Positions 7,316 through 17,738 are shown, counted from the first letter of the stretch. The stretch is DNA of 64,000 nucleotides from Kitasatospora sp040298565 (GCF_040298565.1 NZ_JBEPAK010000005.1:1-64000), one strand, 5' to 3'. Notes: a model not told the origin generated them from the letters alone. Made by a program: numbers and translations.

Positions 7316-9685
7316 TCAGGCGGCGGTGAACTTGAAGGTGCGGTCCTTGTCACCGGTCTTGTCGAACAGCGACCCGACGGCGTCCGCGACGTCCTGCGGG
7401 GTGACCGTGGCGGTCTGGCCGTTCTTCTTGACCTTCACCTTGTCGAACACGCCGCCCAGCTGGGTGCTCAGCGCGTCGAGGTCCCACTTGGGCACGATCT
7501 TGCCGGAGGCGTCCGGGACCAGCGTGAGCGCCTTGGCGGCGGTCAGCTTGCCGAAGCTCCAGGACTTGGTGCCGGCCACGACGGTGATCTTGCCGCTGAC
7601 GATCTGCTTGCCGAGGCCGTCGGCGGCGGCCTGCAGGGCCTGGGTGGAGACCTTGGGCTGGGCGGCCGTGACGGACAGGGCGATCGGCTGGTCCGGCTTG
7701 CCGGCGGCGCGGTCGCGGTAGGCCTGCTCCACCACGTCCAGGGCGGCGTTGGAGTCCACCGCCTGGCCGGCCTTGCCGGGCACCACGACCGGGTCGCCGT
7801 TGTCGCCGAACTTGACGTAGCCCTCCTGCAGGCCCTGGCCCGAGCCGGTCGCCAGCGAGTCCAGCGCCGCCTTGAGCTTGGCCCGGTCGACCCGGACCTC
7901 CGGGGCGACCGCCTTGGTGCCGCCCTCGAGCGACTTGATGACGTCCACCGGGTTGTAGCTGTGGGCGGCGAGGCCGTCCACGGTGGCCGTGGTGTCGAAG
8001 CTCAGCCCGGCGACGGTCGGGTCGAGGTCGACGCTCTGGTCGCCGATCTTCAGCTTGAGCGGCTGCTGCCCGGCCTTGCCGACCGACTCGTCCAGGGCGT
8101 GGATCGCCTGGTCGCGGCCGTTGCCGCCGATGTCGGTGCCGAGCACCACGGTGCCCTTGGGGACGTCCGACTGGTTGAGCATCAGGCCGGTGCCGTACGC
8201 GGCGGCACCGAGGAAGAGCACGGCGCCGACCGCGTAGACGCCGAGCTTGACGAGCTTCTTGGCGCCGCCGCCCGAGGACTTGGCCTTGCCCTTGCCCTTG
8301 CCCTTGCCCTTGGCGGGAGCGGCCGGTTCGGCCTTGGCCGCCGGGGCCGGGCCGGGCTGCCCGGCGGGACCGGGCGGGACCGCACCGGCGGGGCCGGACG
8401 GCGCGGGCCGGGTGGCGTCGGGGCCCGGCAGCGGGGTGACCTCGGTGGCCTCCGGGTCGCGGCCGGCCGGCCGCGAGCCGCCGGGGCCGGACTGCGGCGT
8501 GCCCGGGAACAGCCCGCCGGGGGCGGGCGCCGAGCCGAACGGGTCCTGGCCGACGGCGGCCGGGCGCTGGGTCGCGAACGGGTCGGTGCCGGTCGGGGCC
8601 GAGGCGAACAGGCCCGGCTGCGAACGGCTGTCGGCGCCGCGCGGGGCGCCGTTGCGGGGAGCGCCGGGTATGGCGGTCGGCGGCGGGGTGTTCTCGCGGA
8701 TCGGCGCGAAGCCGTCCACGGAGGTGTCCTCCGGGCCGGGCTCGGCGGCGGCCGGGCCGGCCGGACGGCCGTTCAGCCCCGGGGCGCCCTGCGGGCCCTG
8801 GGGCCGCTGCCGGTTGGGCAGGGGGGCGTTCGGCTGCTGGTCCTGCGGCCGGGTGCCCTGCTGCCGGGTGCCCTGCTGCGGGGTGCGGCCACCGCGCGAG
8901 CCGCGCGCGGCGGCGTCGGGGCCGGCCGTGGCGAACGGGTCGGCGGCCGGCGCGAAGGGGTCGGCGGCCTCGTAGACGCCGGGTTCCTCGACCGGAGCCT
9001 CGGCGCCGAACGGCGCGGCGGGCGCGGCGGCCCGGTGCGGGGCCGCACCCTGGGCGGGCACCGGACGGCCGTTCGGGGCGCCCGCGGCCGGGCGGGCGCC
9101 GTTCGGGGCGCCCTGCGGACGGGCCCCGGCGGGCGCGCCGGGCGCCGCCACGGCCTCCGGCGCGCCCGGAGCGCCGGCCGGCACGGTGGCCGGGGCGGGC
9201 TCGGCGGCCGGGGCCTTCTTCTGCCGCGGCCGGAACCACGCGCCGGTGGACTCGGACTCGGAGGTCGCCGGCGGGATCGGCGGGACCTGCCACTCCGGCG
9301 GCAGGTCGGGCGGGGTGGCCGGACGGCCGCCGCCCTCCATCACCCCGAGGACGGGCGAGGCGGTGGCGGAGCGGTGCCGCGGGCCGCCGGGCTCGGCGGC
9401 CGGACCCTGGTCGCCCGGACCGTCCTCGTTCTTGACGGTGCTGCGGACGACGACCGGCGGGATCGGGCGCGACCCGGGGATGTTGATCCGGACCCGGGTG
9501 GTCAGGGTGGTCTCGGTCTTCGGACCGTCGTCCTCGCCGCCCGCCGCGGCGCCCTGGTCGGCACCGGCCGCAGCCCGGTCGCCGCCGGGGCCCGGGGTGC
9601 CGTAGGGCGGCGTGCCCGACGGGTAGGCGTCCGGACCCGTACGCCGGGGCGTCGGGTTGGCGTTGTCAGATTCGCGGCTGCTCAA
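7316..9685 (-). CDS. Membrane-anchored protein with peptidoglycan-binding-like (VanW/YoaR N-terminal type) repeats
   Basis: This protein of about 789 aa has three parts. Residues 1-455 are Pro/Gly/Ala-rich and probably disordered and cytoplasmic. Next come a Lys-Gly block (KGKGKGKGKAK) and one membrane helix (LGVYAVGAVLFLGAAAYGTGL). The extracellular C-terminus of about 300 residues resembles the PG_binding_4 domain found N-terminal to VanW (VPKGTVVLGTDIGGNGRDQAIHAL and a second copy-like segment); no VanW domain follows. The probable start is TTG 9685 with GGAG upstream; another TTG at 9757 has no ribosome site. The hexamer CTTGCC is repeated four times at 8285-8308. It probably acts at the cell wall, by inference only. 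Confidence 0.7.
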   Translation of the reverse strand: MSSRESDNANPTPRRTGPDAYPSGTPPYGTPGPGGDRAAAGADQGAAAGGEDDGPKTETTLTTRVRINIPGSRPIPPVVVRSTVKNEDGPGDQGPAAEPGGPRHRSATASPVLGVMEGGGRPATPPDLPPEWQVPPIPPATSESESTGAWFRPRQKKAPAAEPAPATVPAGAPGAPEAVAAPGAPAGARPQGAPNGARPAAGAPNGRPVPAQGAAPHRAAAPAAPFGAEAPVEEPGVYEAADPFAPAADPFATAGPDAAARGSRGGRTPQQGTRQQGTRPQDQQPNAPLPNRQRPQGPQGAPGLNGRPAGPAAAEPGPEDTSVDGFAPIRENTPPPTAIPGAPRNGAPRGADSRSQPGLFASAPTGTDPFATQRPAAVGQDPFGSAPAPGGLFPGTPQSGPGGSRPAGRDPEATEVTPLPGPDATRPAPSGPAGAVPPGPAGQPGPAPAAKAEPAAPAKGKGKGKGKAKSSGGGAKKLVKLGVYAVGAVLFLGAAAYGTGLMLNQSDVPKGTVVLGTDIGGNGRDQAIHALDESVGKAGQQPLKLKIGDQSVDLDPTVAGLSFDTTATVDGLAAHSYNPVDVIKSLEGGTKAVAPEVRVDRAKLKAALDSLATGSGQGLQEGYVKFGDNGDPVVVPGKAGQAVDSNAALDVVEQAYRDRAAGKPDQPIALSVTAAQPKVSTQALQAAADGLGKQIVSGKITVVAGTKSWSFGKLTAAKALTLVPDASGKIVPKWDLDALSTQLGGVFDKVKVKKNGQTATVTPQDVADAVGSLFDKTGDKDRTFKFTAA

Positions 9686-9922
9686 TGCTGCTCTGCTCCG
9701 GGTTCGCGGGCGGCCGTGCGGCGCGACCGCGGTTCGTGGTCGCCGGGCCTGGGGCAAACGGCGGTCGGGTTCGCGTACTGCGGGACCACCATACTGGGAA
9801 GAACTGAGCGGTGAACGGCTTCGGACAGATCCTGATACGTCCGGTTCCTCCGGTATGAGAGTACGGCCGTGTGGTCCTGACTGCGCGTCGTGCGCGGGGC
9901 CGTAGGCCGCTCGCGGGCCGGA

Positions 9923-10378
9923 TCAGCGCGGCGGGTTGGGCGCACCCGGGAACCAGCTGCCCCGGGTGGGGAGGGTGGCGCAGATCACGCCCAGCACCGA
10001 GCCGGCGAACAGCCAGGCCAGCGAGGTGGCGTTGGACCAGAGCACGTTGTCGCCCTCCGGTCGGGGCACCATCATCAGCAGCATCGCCAGGAACCAGCCG
10101 GCCGCGGGCATCGCGGCGCCGAGCCGGGTGCCGGTGATCCGCAGGCCGGCGTAGAAGGTCGCCACGCTCGCGGCGAGCGCCAGCAGAACCCCCACCGGCG
10201 GCCACAGGGCCTGCACAAAGGATCCGCAGACCGACACCGCGATGCCCAGCAGGAAGAACAGGACATACACCGCGATCCGGACCAGGCGCGGGGGTTGGGG
10301 CTCGGCCAGGCGCTCCTTCTGGGTGCCGAGGACGGTCGCCGCGAGCGAGCGGCGCTGGGGGGCGGTGGGCGCGGTCAT
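9923..10378 (-). CDS. Small integral membrane protein downstream of mshB (DUF6113-like)
   Basis: This 151-aa protein has about four hydrophobic segments: IAVYVLFFLLGIAVSVCGSF, PPVGVLLALAASVATFYAGL, AAGWFLAMLLMMV, and SLAWLFAGSVLGVICATL. A cytoplasmic N-terminus of about 30 residues precedes them. Its ATG at 10378 overlaps the mshB stop by 4 nt (ATGA), so it is translated with mshB. I recall a membrane protein of this kind being conserved after mshB in streptomycetes, but no function is known. The operon suggests a link to mycothiol or simple co-expression. The membrane call is firm and the family name is from memory. Confidence 0.75.
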   Translation of the reverse strand: MTAPTAPQRRSLAATVLGTQKERLAEPQPPRLVRIAVYVLFFLLGIAVSVCGSFVQALWPPVGVLLALAASVATFYAGLRITGTRLGAAMPAAGWFLAMLLMMVPRPEGDNVLWSNATSLAWLFAGSVLGVICATLPTRGSWFPGAPNPPR

Positions 10379-11358
10379 CGGGCGCTCTCCTCGGGGACGG
10401 CGGTCGCGGTGCGGCCGTGGTCGGGGGCGGCCTGCTGCCGGGCGTCCGCGGCAGGGTCGTCCAGGCCCGCGAACAGGTCGCGCTCGGGGCGCTCCGGGCC
10501 GGCCTGGCCGCGCACCAGCTGGTAGTACTCGGTGGCGACCAGCGGCTGGCCGAGGTCGTTGGAGAGCGCGAAGAAGGCGCCGTCCACGGTGATCTGGGTG
10601 GCGTGGGCGGCCATCGCGGCGGCCTTCCGCCCGGCGTACGCGGTGCCGTCCAGCACGGTGGTGACCACCTCGTCGGGCACCACGCCGGGGACGTCGGCCG
10701 GTCGGGCGACACCCGGGAAGGGCGCCTCGGCGGCGGTCTCGGCGAGGCCGGCCTCGATCACCGAGCGGGGCATCCGGTTCCAGTACACCTTGGCGATCCG
10801 CCAGGCGGCGCCCAGCTCCGGGCGGTGCGCCGGATCGGCGGCGAGCTCGTACGCGCGCATCGCGACCCGGTGCGCCTGGATGTGGTCCGGGTGCCCGTAG
10901 CCGCCGTTCTCGTCGTAGGTGACCAGCACCTGCGGCCGCACCTCGCGGATCACCGCGACCAGGTGGTCGGCGGCCTCGTCCACGTCCGCCCGCCAGAAGC
11001 AGCCGGGGGCGTCGTTGTCGGGCACGCCCATCATCCCCGAGTCGCGGTAGCGCCCCGGGCCGCCGAGGAAGCGGACGTCGGTGACGCCGAGGGCGCGCAT
11101 CGCCTCGGCCAACTCCCCGATCCGGTAGGCGCCGAGGGCGTCGCCGCCGTCCTGCGGCCGGGGGTACTCCCGCCCGGCCGCGGTCGGGCGGGCGGGATCG
11201 CGGGGGATCACCTCGCCGCCCTCGCCGAGGGTGCAGGTCACCAGCGTCACCCGGGCGCCCTCGGCCGCGTACCGGGCCATGGTGGCACCGTTGCCGATCG
11301 ACTCGTCGTCGGGATGGGCGTGGACCAGCAGGAGGCTGCGGCCGGTAGTCGCGGTCAT
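10375..11358 (-). CDS. mshB: Mycothiol biosynthesis deacetylase MshB
   Basis: This 327-aa zinc enzyme removes acetate from N-acetyl-glucosaminyl-inositol, the second step of mycothiol synthesis. The PIG-L/LmbE motif HAHPDDES gives zinc ligands His15 and Asp18 and catalytic base Asp17. The third ligand is the His in GYGHPDHIQAH near residue 150. Length and order match M. tuberculosis MshB. Start ATG 11358 has no Shine-Dalgarno, but a TAGGCT box ends 7 nt upstream, which supports a leaderless message; a GTG six codons upstream would fall inside that box. A membrane protein gene follows with a 4-nt overlap. Confidence 0.93.
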   Translation of the reverse strand: MTATTGRSLLLVHAHPDDESIGNGATMARYAAEGARVTLVTCTLGEGGEVIPRDPARPTAAGREYPRPQDGGDALGAYRIGELAEAMRALGVTDVRFLGGPGRYRDSGMMGVPDNDAPGCFWRADVDEAADHLVAVIREVRPQVLVTYDENGGYGHPDHIQAHRVAMRAYELAADPAHRPELGAAWRIAKVYWNRMPRSVIEAGLAETAAEAPFPGVARPADVPGVVPDEVVTTVLDGTAYAGRKAAAMAAHATQITVDGAFFALSNDLGQPLVATEYYQLVRGQAGPERPERDLFAGLDDPAADARQQAAPDHGRTATAVPEESAR

Positions 11359-11365
11359 GGGAGGA

Positions 11366-11371
11366 AGCCTA
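11366..11371 (-). promoter_or_regulatory. -10 box for leaderless mshB
   Basis: On the minus strand this reads TAGGCT, matching the TAGNNT-type -10 of streptomycete housekeeping promoters. Only 7 nt separate it from the mshB ATG, so transcription should begin at or next to the start codon. No clear -35 is seen. Confidence 0.55.
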
Positions 11372-11389
11372 ACCACCGGCCCGCGGCGG

Positions 11390-11584
11390 TCAGAGCTTCA
11401 GGCCGTTGATCATTCCGGCGAGGTTGCTGGTGACCTGGCTGATCGACGGGGCGATCGAGCTGGAGGCCAGGTAGAAGCCGAGCAGCGCGCAGACGATGGC
11501 GTGCGCCAGCTTCAGGCCGGAGCGGCGGATCAGCACCACCACGATCACCAGCATCAGCACGGCTGCGGAGATGTTCATGGCCAT
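11390..11584 (-). CDS. 64-aa small membrane protein, function unknown
   Basis: This tiny protein has two membrane helices (ISAAVLMLVIVVVLIRR and LAHAIVCALLGFYLAS) and a short Ser/Asn-rich tail. A GAGAAGGGG sequence about 14 nt upstream is a weak ribosome site, and either Met1 or Met3 may be the start. It ends 31 nt before mshB starts on the same strand, but mshB appears to have its own promoter. I do not recognise a characterised family. Two closely spaced helices with a basic RRSGLK turn suggest a membrane-embedded regulator or holin-like protein, and nothing more can be said. Confidence 0.65.
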   Translation of the reverse strand: MAMNISAAVLMLVIVVVLIRRSGLKLAHAIVCALLGFYLASSSIAPSISQVTSNLAGMINGLKL

Positions 11585-11894
11585 GTCGGCTCATACCCCT
11601 TCTCGGGCGCCGACCCCTGGGGAGGGCGGCGGTGGGACCGTACGGGAATCGGGGCCGGGTGACCGGGGTCGGGACGGGCCCGACGATCACTCGCCCGACC
11701 AGTCATACCCGATGGGTAAGGGGAGCATTACATTCAGTGAGTCCTCGCGCGCCGGGGCATCGGGGCACTCCCGGGGCGCACGGGCCGGTCGGAGGCGGTG
11801 TGGCGGCCGTCCGGGCGTACTCGGGGGCGATGCTCCGAACGAGTGATCACCCGTCACCCGGCCGCGGGAGTCCGCCGTCGTAGGGTCTGGTGCC
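11585..11894. other. 310-bp divergent intergenic region
   Basis: This lies between the 64-aa membrane protein (minus) and the S9 peptidase (plus). A less GC-rich patch at about 11700-11740 (GATGGGTAAGGGGAGCATTA) probably holds the promoter for the minus-strand gene. The plus-strand -10 box is at 11881-11886. I found no further ORF with a ribosome site. Confidence 0.5.
11881..11886 (+). promoter_or_regulatory. -10 box for a leaderless S9 peptidase
   Basis: TAGGGT lies 8 nt before ATG 11895, and no Shine-Dalgarno is present in between, so the message probably starts at the ATG. There is no recognisable -35. Confidence 0.55.
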
Positions 11895-14096
11895 ATGACC
11901 TCCCACACCCCTGCGGACACCTTCCCGCGGCAGTACGCGCGGACCCTGCGCTACACCGTCGGCGCGCCCCGCTCCTTCTCCGTCGCACCGGACGGCTCGC
12001 GGGTCGTCTTCCTCCGCTCGCGCTCGGGCCACGACCGGGCCAACCTGCTCTGGACCCTCGACACCGCCACCGGCGAGGAGCGGATCGCCGCCGATCCGGC
12101 CGCGCTGCTCGGCGGGGGCGAGGAGGACCTGTCGCCGGCCGAGAGGGCCCGCCGCGAGCGCAGCCGCGAGGGCTCGGCCGGCATCGTCGGCTACGCCCTG
12201 GACGGGGACGGCGGGCTCGCCGCCTTCGCCCTGTCCGGCCGGCTCTTCACCGCCGACCTGACCACCGGCGCCACCGCCGAACTCCCCGCCCGCGGACCGC
12301 TGCTGGACCCGCGGCCCTCCCCGGACGGCACCCACGTCGCCTACGCCAACACCGCCGGCGAGCTGCGGCTGACCCGCACCGACGGCAGCGGCGACCGGGC
12401 GCTCGCCGAGCCGGACGGCCCGAACGTCACCTGGGGGCAGGCCGAGTTCATCGCCCAGGAGGAGATGGGCCGCGACCGCGGCTTCTGGTGGTCCCCGCAG
12501 AGCGACCGGCTGCTGGTCGAGCGCGCCGACGACAGCCCGGTGCGCCGCTGGTGGATCGCCGACCCGGCCAACCCGGACCGCGAACCCGCCGAGGTCGCCT
12601 ACCCGGCGGCCGGCACCGCCAACGCCGAGGTCGGCCTCTGGGTGCTCGACCTGCAGGGCGGGCGCACCGAGGTGACCTGGGACCGCGAGGCCTTCCCGTA
12701 CCTGGCCCGGGTGCACTGGTCCGAAGGCGGCGTGCCGCTGCTGCTGGTGCAGTCCCGCGACCAGCGCGCGCAGCGGATCCTCGGCCTGGACGCGGCCACC
12801 GGCGCCACCGAGGTGCTGGTGGAGGAGCACGACGAGACCTGGCTGGAGGCCTTCCCCGGCGTGCCGGCCTGGACCCCGGACGGCAAGCTGGTCCGGATCT
12901 CCGACATCGCGGAGGTGGGCGGAGCCGCCCAGCAGGACGGCGGCGGGCGACGGGAGGGCGGGGCGCGGGCGCTGGTCATCGGCGACCAGGCCGTCACCGG
13001 GCCCGACCTGCACGTCCGGTCGGTCGTCGCGGTCACCGCGGAGGAGGTGTTCTTCAGCGCCTCCGGCGGCGCCGCCGAGACCGACCCCGAGCCCGGCTGG
13101 ATCGCCGTCGGCCGGATCAGCCACGACGGCAAGCGGCTGGCCTGGGAGTCCTCCAACGGCCGTCCCTTCACCTCCGTCACCAGCGCGGTGCACGCGGGCG
13201 GGATCACCGTGCGGGCCACCGCCGAGGCGGACCTGCCGGGCTCGCTGGTGCAGGTCGCCCGCGACCTTCCGGAGGGCGTGGTGGTCGACGACGTCGCCGT
13301 CATCGCCTCGTACGCCGAGACCCCGGTGATCACCGCCCGCCCGGTCTTCCGCTTCGCCGGCGAGCGCCGCATCCCCGCCGCCGTCTTCCTGCCCACCGGT
13401 TACGACCGGGAGCGCGACGGCCTGCTGCCCGTCCTGATGGACCCGTACGGCGGCCCGCACGGCCAGCGCGTCGTCCAGGCCCACAACGCGCACCTCAACT
13501 CGCAGTGGTTCGCCGACCAGGGCTTCGCCGTGGTCGTCGCCGACGGCCGCGGCACCCCCGGGCGGGGACCGGCCTGGGAGAAGTCGATCGCCTTCGACTT
13601 CGCCGGGGCCACCCTGGACGACCAGGTCGACGCGCTGCGGGCGCTCGCCGCGGAGTTCCCGCTCGACCTCGACCGGGTCGCCATCCGCGGCTGGTCGTAC
13701 GGCGGTTACCTGGCCGCGCTCGCCGTGCTGCGCCGCCCCGACGTGTTCCACGCGGCGGTGGCCGGGGCACCGGTGACCGACTGGGAGCTGTACGACACCC
13801 ACTACACCGAGCGCTACCTGGGCCACCCGGCCGAGCGGCCCGAGGTGTACGCGGCGAACTCGCTGACCGGCTACGCGGCCGGGCTGGAGCGCCCGCTGAT
13901 GATCATCCACGGCCTCGCCGACGACAACGTGGTGGCCGCCCACACCCTGCGGCTCTCCTCGGCCCTGCTGGCGGCCGGGCGCCCGCACACCGTGCTGCCG
14001 CTGTCCGGCGTCACCCACATGACGCCGCAGGAGGAGGTCGCGGAGAACCTGCTGCTGGTCCAGGTCGACTTCGTGAAGCGGGCACTGGCCCGGTAG
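11895..14096 (+). CDS. S9 family prolyl peptidase, DPP IV-like
   Basis: This 733-aa serine peptidase has a seven- to eight-blade beta-propeller (about residues 20-480, DPP IV N-terminal type) and a C-terminal alpha/beta hydrolase. The nucleophile Ser is in GWSYGGYLAAL (near 608), the acid Asp in GLADDNVVAAH (near 682) and the His in SGVTHMTPQEE (near 714). There is a conserved double-Glu FIAQEEMGRD segment near residue 195, which in DPP IV enzymes binds the substrate N-terminus. I see no signal peptide, so it is probably cytoplasmic and trims Xaa-Pro dipeptides. It may process peptides imported by nearby transporters (inference). Confidence 0.9.
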   Translation: MTSHTPADTFPRQYARTLRYTVGAPRSFSVAPDGSRVVFLRSRSGHDRANLLWTLDTATGEERIAADPAALLGGGEEDLSPAERARRERSREGSAGIVGYALDGDGGLAAFALSGRLFTADLTTGATAELPARGPLLDPRPSPDGTHVAYANTAGELRLTRTDGSGDRALAEPDGPNVTWGQAEFIAQEEMGRDRGFWWSPQSDRLLVERADDSPVRRWWIADPANPDREPAEVAYPAAGTANAEVGLWVLDLQGGRTEVTWDREAFPYLARVHWSEGGVPLLLVQSRDQRAQRILGLDAATGATEVLVEEHDETWLEAFPGVPAWTPDGKLVRISDIAEVGGAAQQDGGGRREGGARALVIGDQAVTGPDLHVRSVVAVTAEEVFFSASGGAAETDPEPGWIAVGRISHDGKRLAWESSNGRPFTSVTSAVHAGGITVRATAEADLPGSLVQVARDLPEGVVVDDVAVIASYAETPVITARPVFRFAGERRIPAAVFLPTGYDRERDGLLPVLMDPYGGPHGQRVVQAHNAHLNSQWFADQGFAVVVADGRGTPGRGPAWEKSIAFDFAGATLDDQVDALRALAAEFPLDLDRVAIRGWSYGGYLAALAVLRRPDVFHAAVAGAPVTDWELYDTHYTERYLGHPAERPEVYAANSLTGYAAGLERPLMIIHGLADDNVVAAHTLRLSSALLAAGRPHTVLPLSGVTHMTPQEEVAENLLLVQVDFVKRALAR

Positions 14097-14116
14097 CGCC
14101 TCCCGGTCCGGTTCCT

Positions 14117-14154
14117 CCGGCGGCCGGTGCCCTGACACGGGTACCGGCCGCCGG
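14117..14154 (+). terminator. Hairpin after the S9 peptidase
   Basis: CCGGCGGCCGGT at 14117-14128 pairs perfectly with 14143-14154 (12 bp, 14-nt loop), starting 20 nt after the stop. It is probably a transcription terminator. Confidence 0.6.
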
Positions 14155-14276
14155 CATGACATCCGTCATACCGAAGCCACGACGGCCGGCACTGCCGCCG
14201 CCGCCCGCCCGCGCGGGACCCTGAGGTGGTGCGGACAGCCCCGCACACGACACCATCGGGTGAGAGGAGCCGGGCG

Positions 14277-15242
14277 ATGGTTACCGAGGTGGCCGCCTTC
14301 CGCGGCGTCGGCAAGAGCTACGGGCGGGTGCGCGCCGTGGACGGACTCGACCTCGTGCTGCGGCCGGGCGAGACCGTCGCGCTGCTCGGCCCGAACGGTG
14401 CCGGGAAGTCCACCAGCCTGGACCTGCTGCTCGGCCTGCGCGAGCCCGACCAGGGCAGCGTGACCTTGTTCGGCGGCACCCCGCGGGCGGCGATCGCCGC
14501 CGGGCGGGTCGGCGCGATGCTGCAGAGCGGCGGGCTGATGAGCGACGTCAAGGTCCGCGAGCTGGTCGAGCTCGCCTGCAAGGTGCACCCGAGCGGTCGG
14601 TCGGTCACGGGGGTGCTGACCGACGCCGGGATCACCGAGATCGCCGACCGCCGGGTCGACAAGCTGTCCGGCGGCCAGGAGCAGCGGGTCCGCTTCGCCC
14701 TCGCGATCGCGGGCGACAGCGACCTGATCGTGCTCGACGAGCCCACCACCGGCATGGACGTCAGTGTCCGGCAGGCGTTCTGGGCGAGCATGCGGGCGCA
14801 GGCCGACGCGGGGCGCACGGTGCTGTTCGCCACCCACTACCTGGAGGAGGCCGACTCGATCGCCGACCGCGTCCTGGTGCTGCACCGGGGCCGGCTGATC
14901 GCCGACGGCAGCTCCGCCGAGATCAAGGCGCGGGCCGGCGCCCGCCGGATCGCCTTCGAACTCCACGACGCCGACCTCGCCGCGGCCGCCGCGCCGTTCG
15001 ACGAGACGGTGCTGCGCTCCCTGCCGGGCGTGCAGTCGCTGGACGTCACCGCCCGCGTCCCCGGCGTGCGGACGGTGCGGATCCGGACCGCGGACGCCGA
15101 CGCGAGCGTGGCCGGGCTCTACCGGGCGGGCCTGTACCCGCGCGGGCTGGAGGTCACCGGCCTGGGCCTGGAGCAGGCCTTCCTGACCATCACCGGCGAA
15201 CTGGACCGCGAGGCCGACGCCGCGAAGGAGAGCGTGCGATGA
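14277..15242 (+). CDS. ABC-2 exporter ATP-binding protein
   Basis: This 321-aa ATPase has Walker A GPNGAGKS, signature LSGGQEQR, Walker B LIVLDEP and the H-loop FATHYLEEAD. These are typical of drug- or lipid-export ABC-2 systems (DrrA/YhaQ-like). The C-terminal 80 residues form the extra domain common in this group. ATG 14277 is preceded by GAGAGGAG; the earlier GTG at 14226 is rejected. It is followed by a permease with a 4-nt ATGA overlap and then a histidine kinase. This layout usually means a two-component system controls the exporter in response to cell-envelope stress or antibiotics; the substrate is unknown. Confidence 0.9.
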   Translation: MVTEVAAFRGVGKSYGRVRAVDGLDLVLRPGETVALLGPNGAGKSTSLDLLLGLREPDQGSVTLFGGTPRAAIAAGRVGAMLQSGGLMSDVKVRELVELACKVHPSGRSVTGVLTDAGITEIADRRVDKLSGGQEQRVRFALAIAGDSDLIVLDEPTTGMDVSVRQAFWASMRAQADAGRTVLFATHYLEEADSIADRVLVLHRGRLIADGSSAEIKARAGARRIAFELHDADLAAAAAPFDETVLRSLPGVQSLDVTARVPGVRTVRIRTADADASVAGLYRAGLYPRGLEVTGLGLEQAFLTITGELDREADAAKESVR

Positions 15243-15957
15243 CCACCCTGATCAAGCTGGAGATCCTGCGGACCCTCCGCAACCGGCGCTACCTGTTCTT
15301 CACGGTGCTCTACCCGGCGCTGATGTACGTCTTCTTCATCAACGCCTACGGCTCCACCAGCCAGGCCGGCGGCCTGCCGGTGAAGACCTACTTCATGGTC
15401 TCGATGGCCACCTTCGGCGCGGTCGGCGCGGTGCTGACCGGCAGCGCCCAGCGGATCTCCCTGGAGCGCAAGAGCGGCTGGGTGCGCCAGCTGCGGCTGA
15501 CCGCGCTGCCCGGCCGGGCGTACACGGTCGGCAAGATCGCGGCGACCGCGGTGACCACGCTGCCGGCGATCCTGGTGGTCTTCGCGGTCGGCGCGAGCCA
15601 GGGCGTCTCGCTGAGCGTGCCGCAGTGGCTCGGGCTGGTGGCCGCGCTCTGGCTGGGCAGCTTCGTCTTCGCCGCGCTCGGGGTGGCGCTCGGCTACGCG
15701 GCGGCGCCGGACGCGGTGCAGCCGATCGTGATGATCACCTACATGGCGATGGCGCTGCTCGGCGGGACGTGGTTCCCGGTGAGCGGCTCGATGGAGAGGT
15801 TCGCCCGCTTCAACCCCGTGTACCTGTACAACAAGCTGGCCACCTTCACCCAGCCCGGGCACTCCCTGGACATGGTCGCGGTCGCCGGGCTGGCGGCCTT
15901 CCTCGCGGTGTTCGTCACCGCCGCCGCGGCCCTGTACCACCGTGACACCCGCCAGGC

Positions 15958-15961
<4 letters not shown>
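15239..15961 (+). CDS. ABC-2 type exporter permease
   Basis: This 240-aa permease has six hydrophobic segments. It begins with the cytoplasmic TTLIKLEILRTLRNRRYLFF amphipathic entry and ends with a long final helix before HRDTRQA. The ABC-2 membrane fold is clear from length, helix spacing and the conserved central region with LGGTWFPVSG, typical of DrrB/YadH-like permeases. It overlaps both neighbours by 4 nt, so the ATPase, permease and kinase are translated together. The partner is the ATPase at 14277-15242. Confidence 0.88.
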
Positions 15962-17235
<1,274 letters not shown>

Positions 17236-17304
17236 GGGCCGGCGCTCCCGGGGCGGCGAGGGCCCGCGCGGAACCCGGCGGCGGTGCCGATCGTCTCTTC
17301 GGGC

Positions 17305-17655
17305 ATGTCCACCGTTCTGATCATCGGCTTCGACCCGCACGCCGTACCCGGCATGGACGGCGACGGCATGCGGGCCGTCCTCGACGCCGAACTCGCCCGC
17401 TTCGCCGAGCACGGCATCGACGCGGCGATGACCCTGGTCGCCCCCGACGAGACCGCCGGGACGACCATCACCGCCGCGCTCGCCGGCCGGGGCTGGGACG
17501 TCGTCGTCATCGGCGGCGGCATCCGCAAGCCGGAGCCGGCGCTGCCCTTCTTCGAACTCGTCGTCAACCTGGTCCGCCGGCACGCCCCGCAGGCCGCCAT
17601 CGCCTTCAACACCAGCGGCGCCGACAGCGTCGAGGCCGCCCAGCGCTGGCTGTGA
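17305..17655 (+). CDS. Conserved hypothetical 116-aa protein, Rossmann-like
   Basis: The sequence alternates beta strands and helices (STVLIIGFDPHAVPG, then DVVVIGGGIRKPEPALPFF, then AAIAFNTSGADSVEAAQRW). This suggests a small flavodoxin- or Rossmann-like fold. It has no signal peptide or membrane segment. Start ATG 17305 is preferred over GTG 17284; neither has a clear ribosome site. Strong GC3 bias and a terminator hairpin right after the stop support a real gene. I do not recognise the family. With the acetyltransferase gene it sits between a kinase and its likely response regulator, as if inserted there. Confidence 0.6.
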   Translation: MSTVLIIGFDPHAVPGMDGDGMRAVLDAELARFAEHGIDAAMTLVAPDETAGTTITAALAGRGWDVVVIGGGIRKPEPALPFFELVVNLVRRHAPQAAIAFNTSGADSVEAAQRWL

Positions 17656-17670
17656 CACTCCTCGTGGAGT

Positions 17671-17695
17671 AGGAAGTCGGCCCGGCCGGCTTCCT
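17671..17695. terminator. Hairpin between convergent genes
   Basis: AGGAAGTCGGC (17671-17681) pairs with GCCGGCTTCCT (17685-17695), 11 bp with one G-U pair and a 3-nt loop. It is placed to terminate the 17305 gene and, in part, the opposing acetyltransferase gene. Confidence 0.55.
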
Positions 17696-17738
17696 GCTCC
17701 GCCTTGGTCTGCTCCGCCTTGGTCTACTCCGCCTCGGC
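17694..17738. repeat. 15-bp tandem repeat, three copies
   Basis: CTGCTCCGCCTTGGT occurs at 17694-17708 and 17709-17723, and a diverged copy at 17724-17738 forms the last codons and stop of the acetyltransferase gene. Repeat slippage here would change the gene's C-terminus. Confidence 0.8.

Noticed and set aside
7214..9814. 866-codon open frame on the plus strand
   Set aside because: Antisense to the membrane-anchored protein with clear domain and membrane helix; low-complexity product.
9686..9922. ECF-type promoter (GGAAC and CGTT) upstream of the 7316-9685 gene
   Set aside because: Spacing between the two elements on the minus strand is 26 nt, too long for an ECF promoter.
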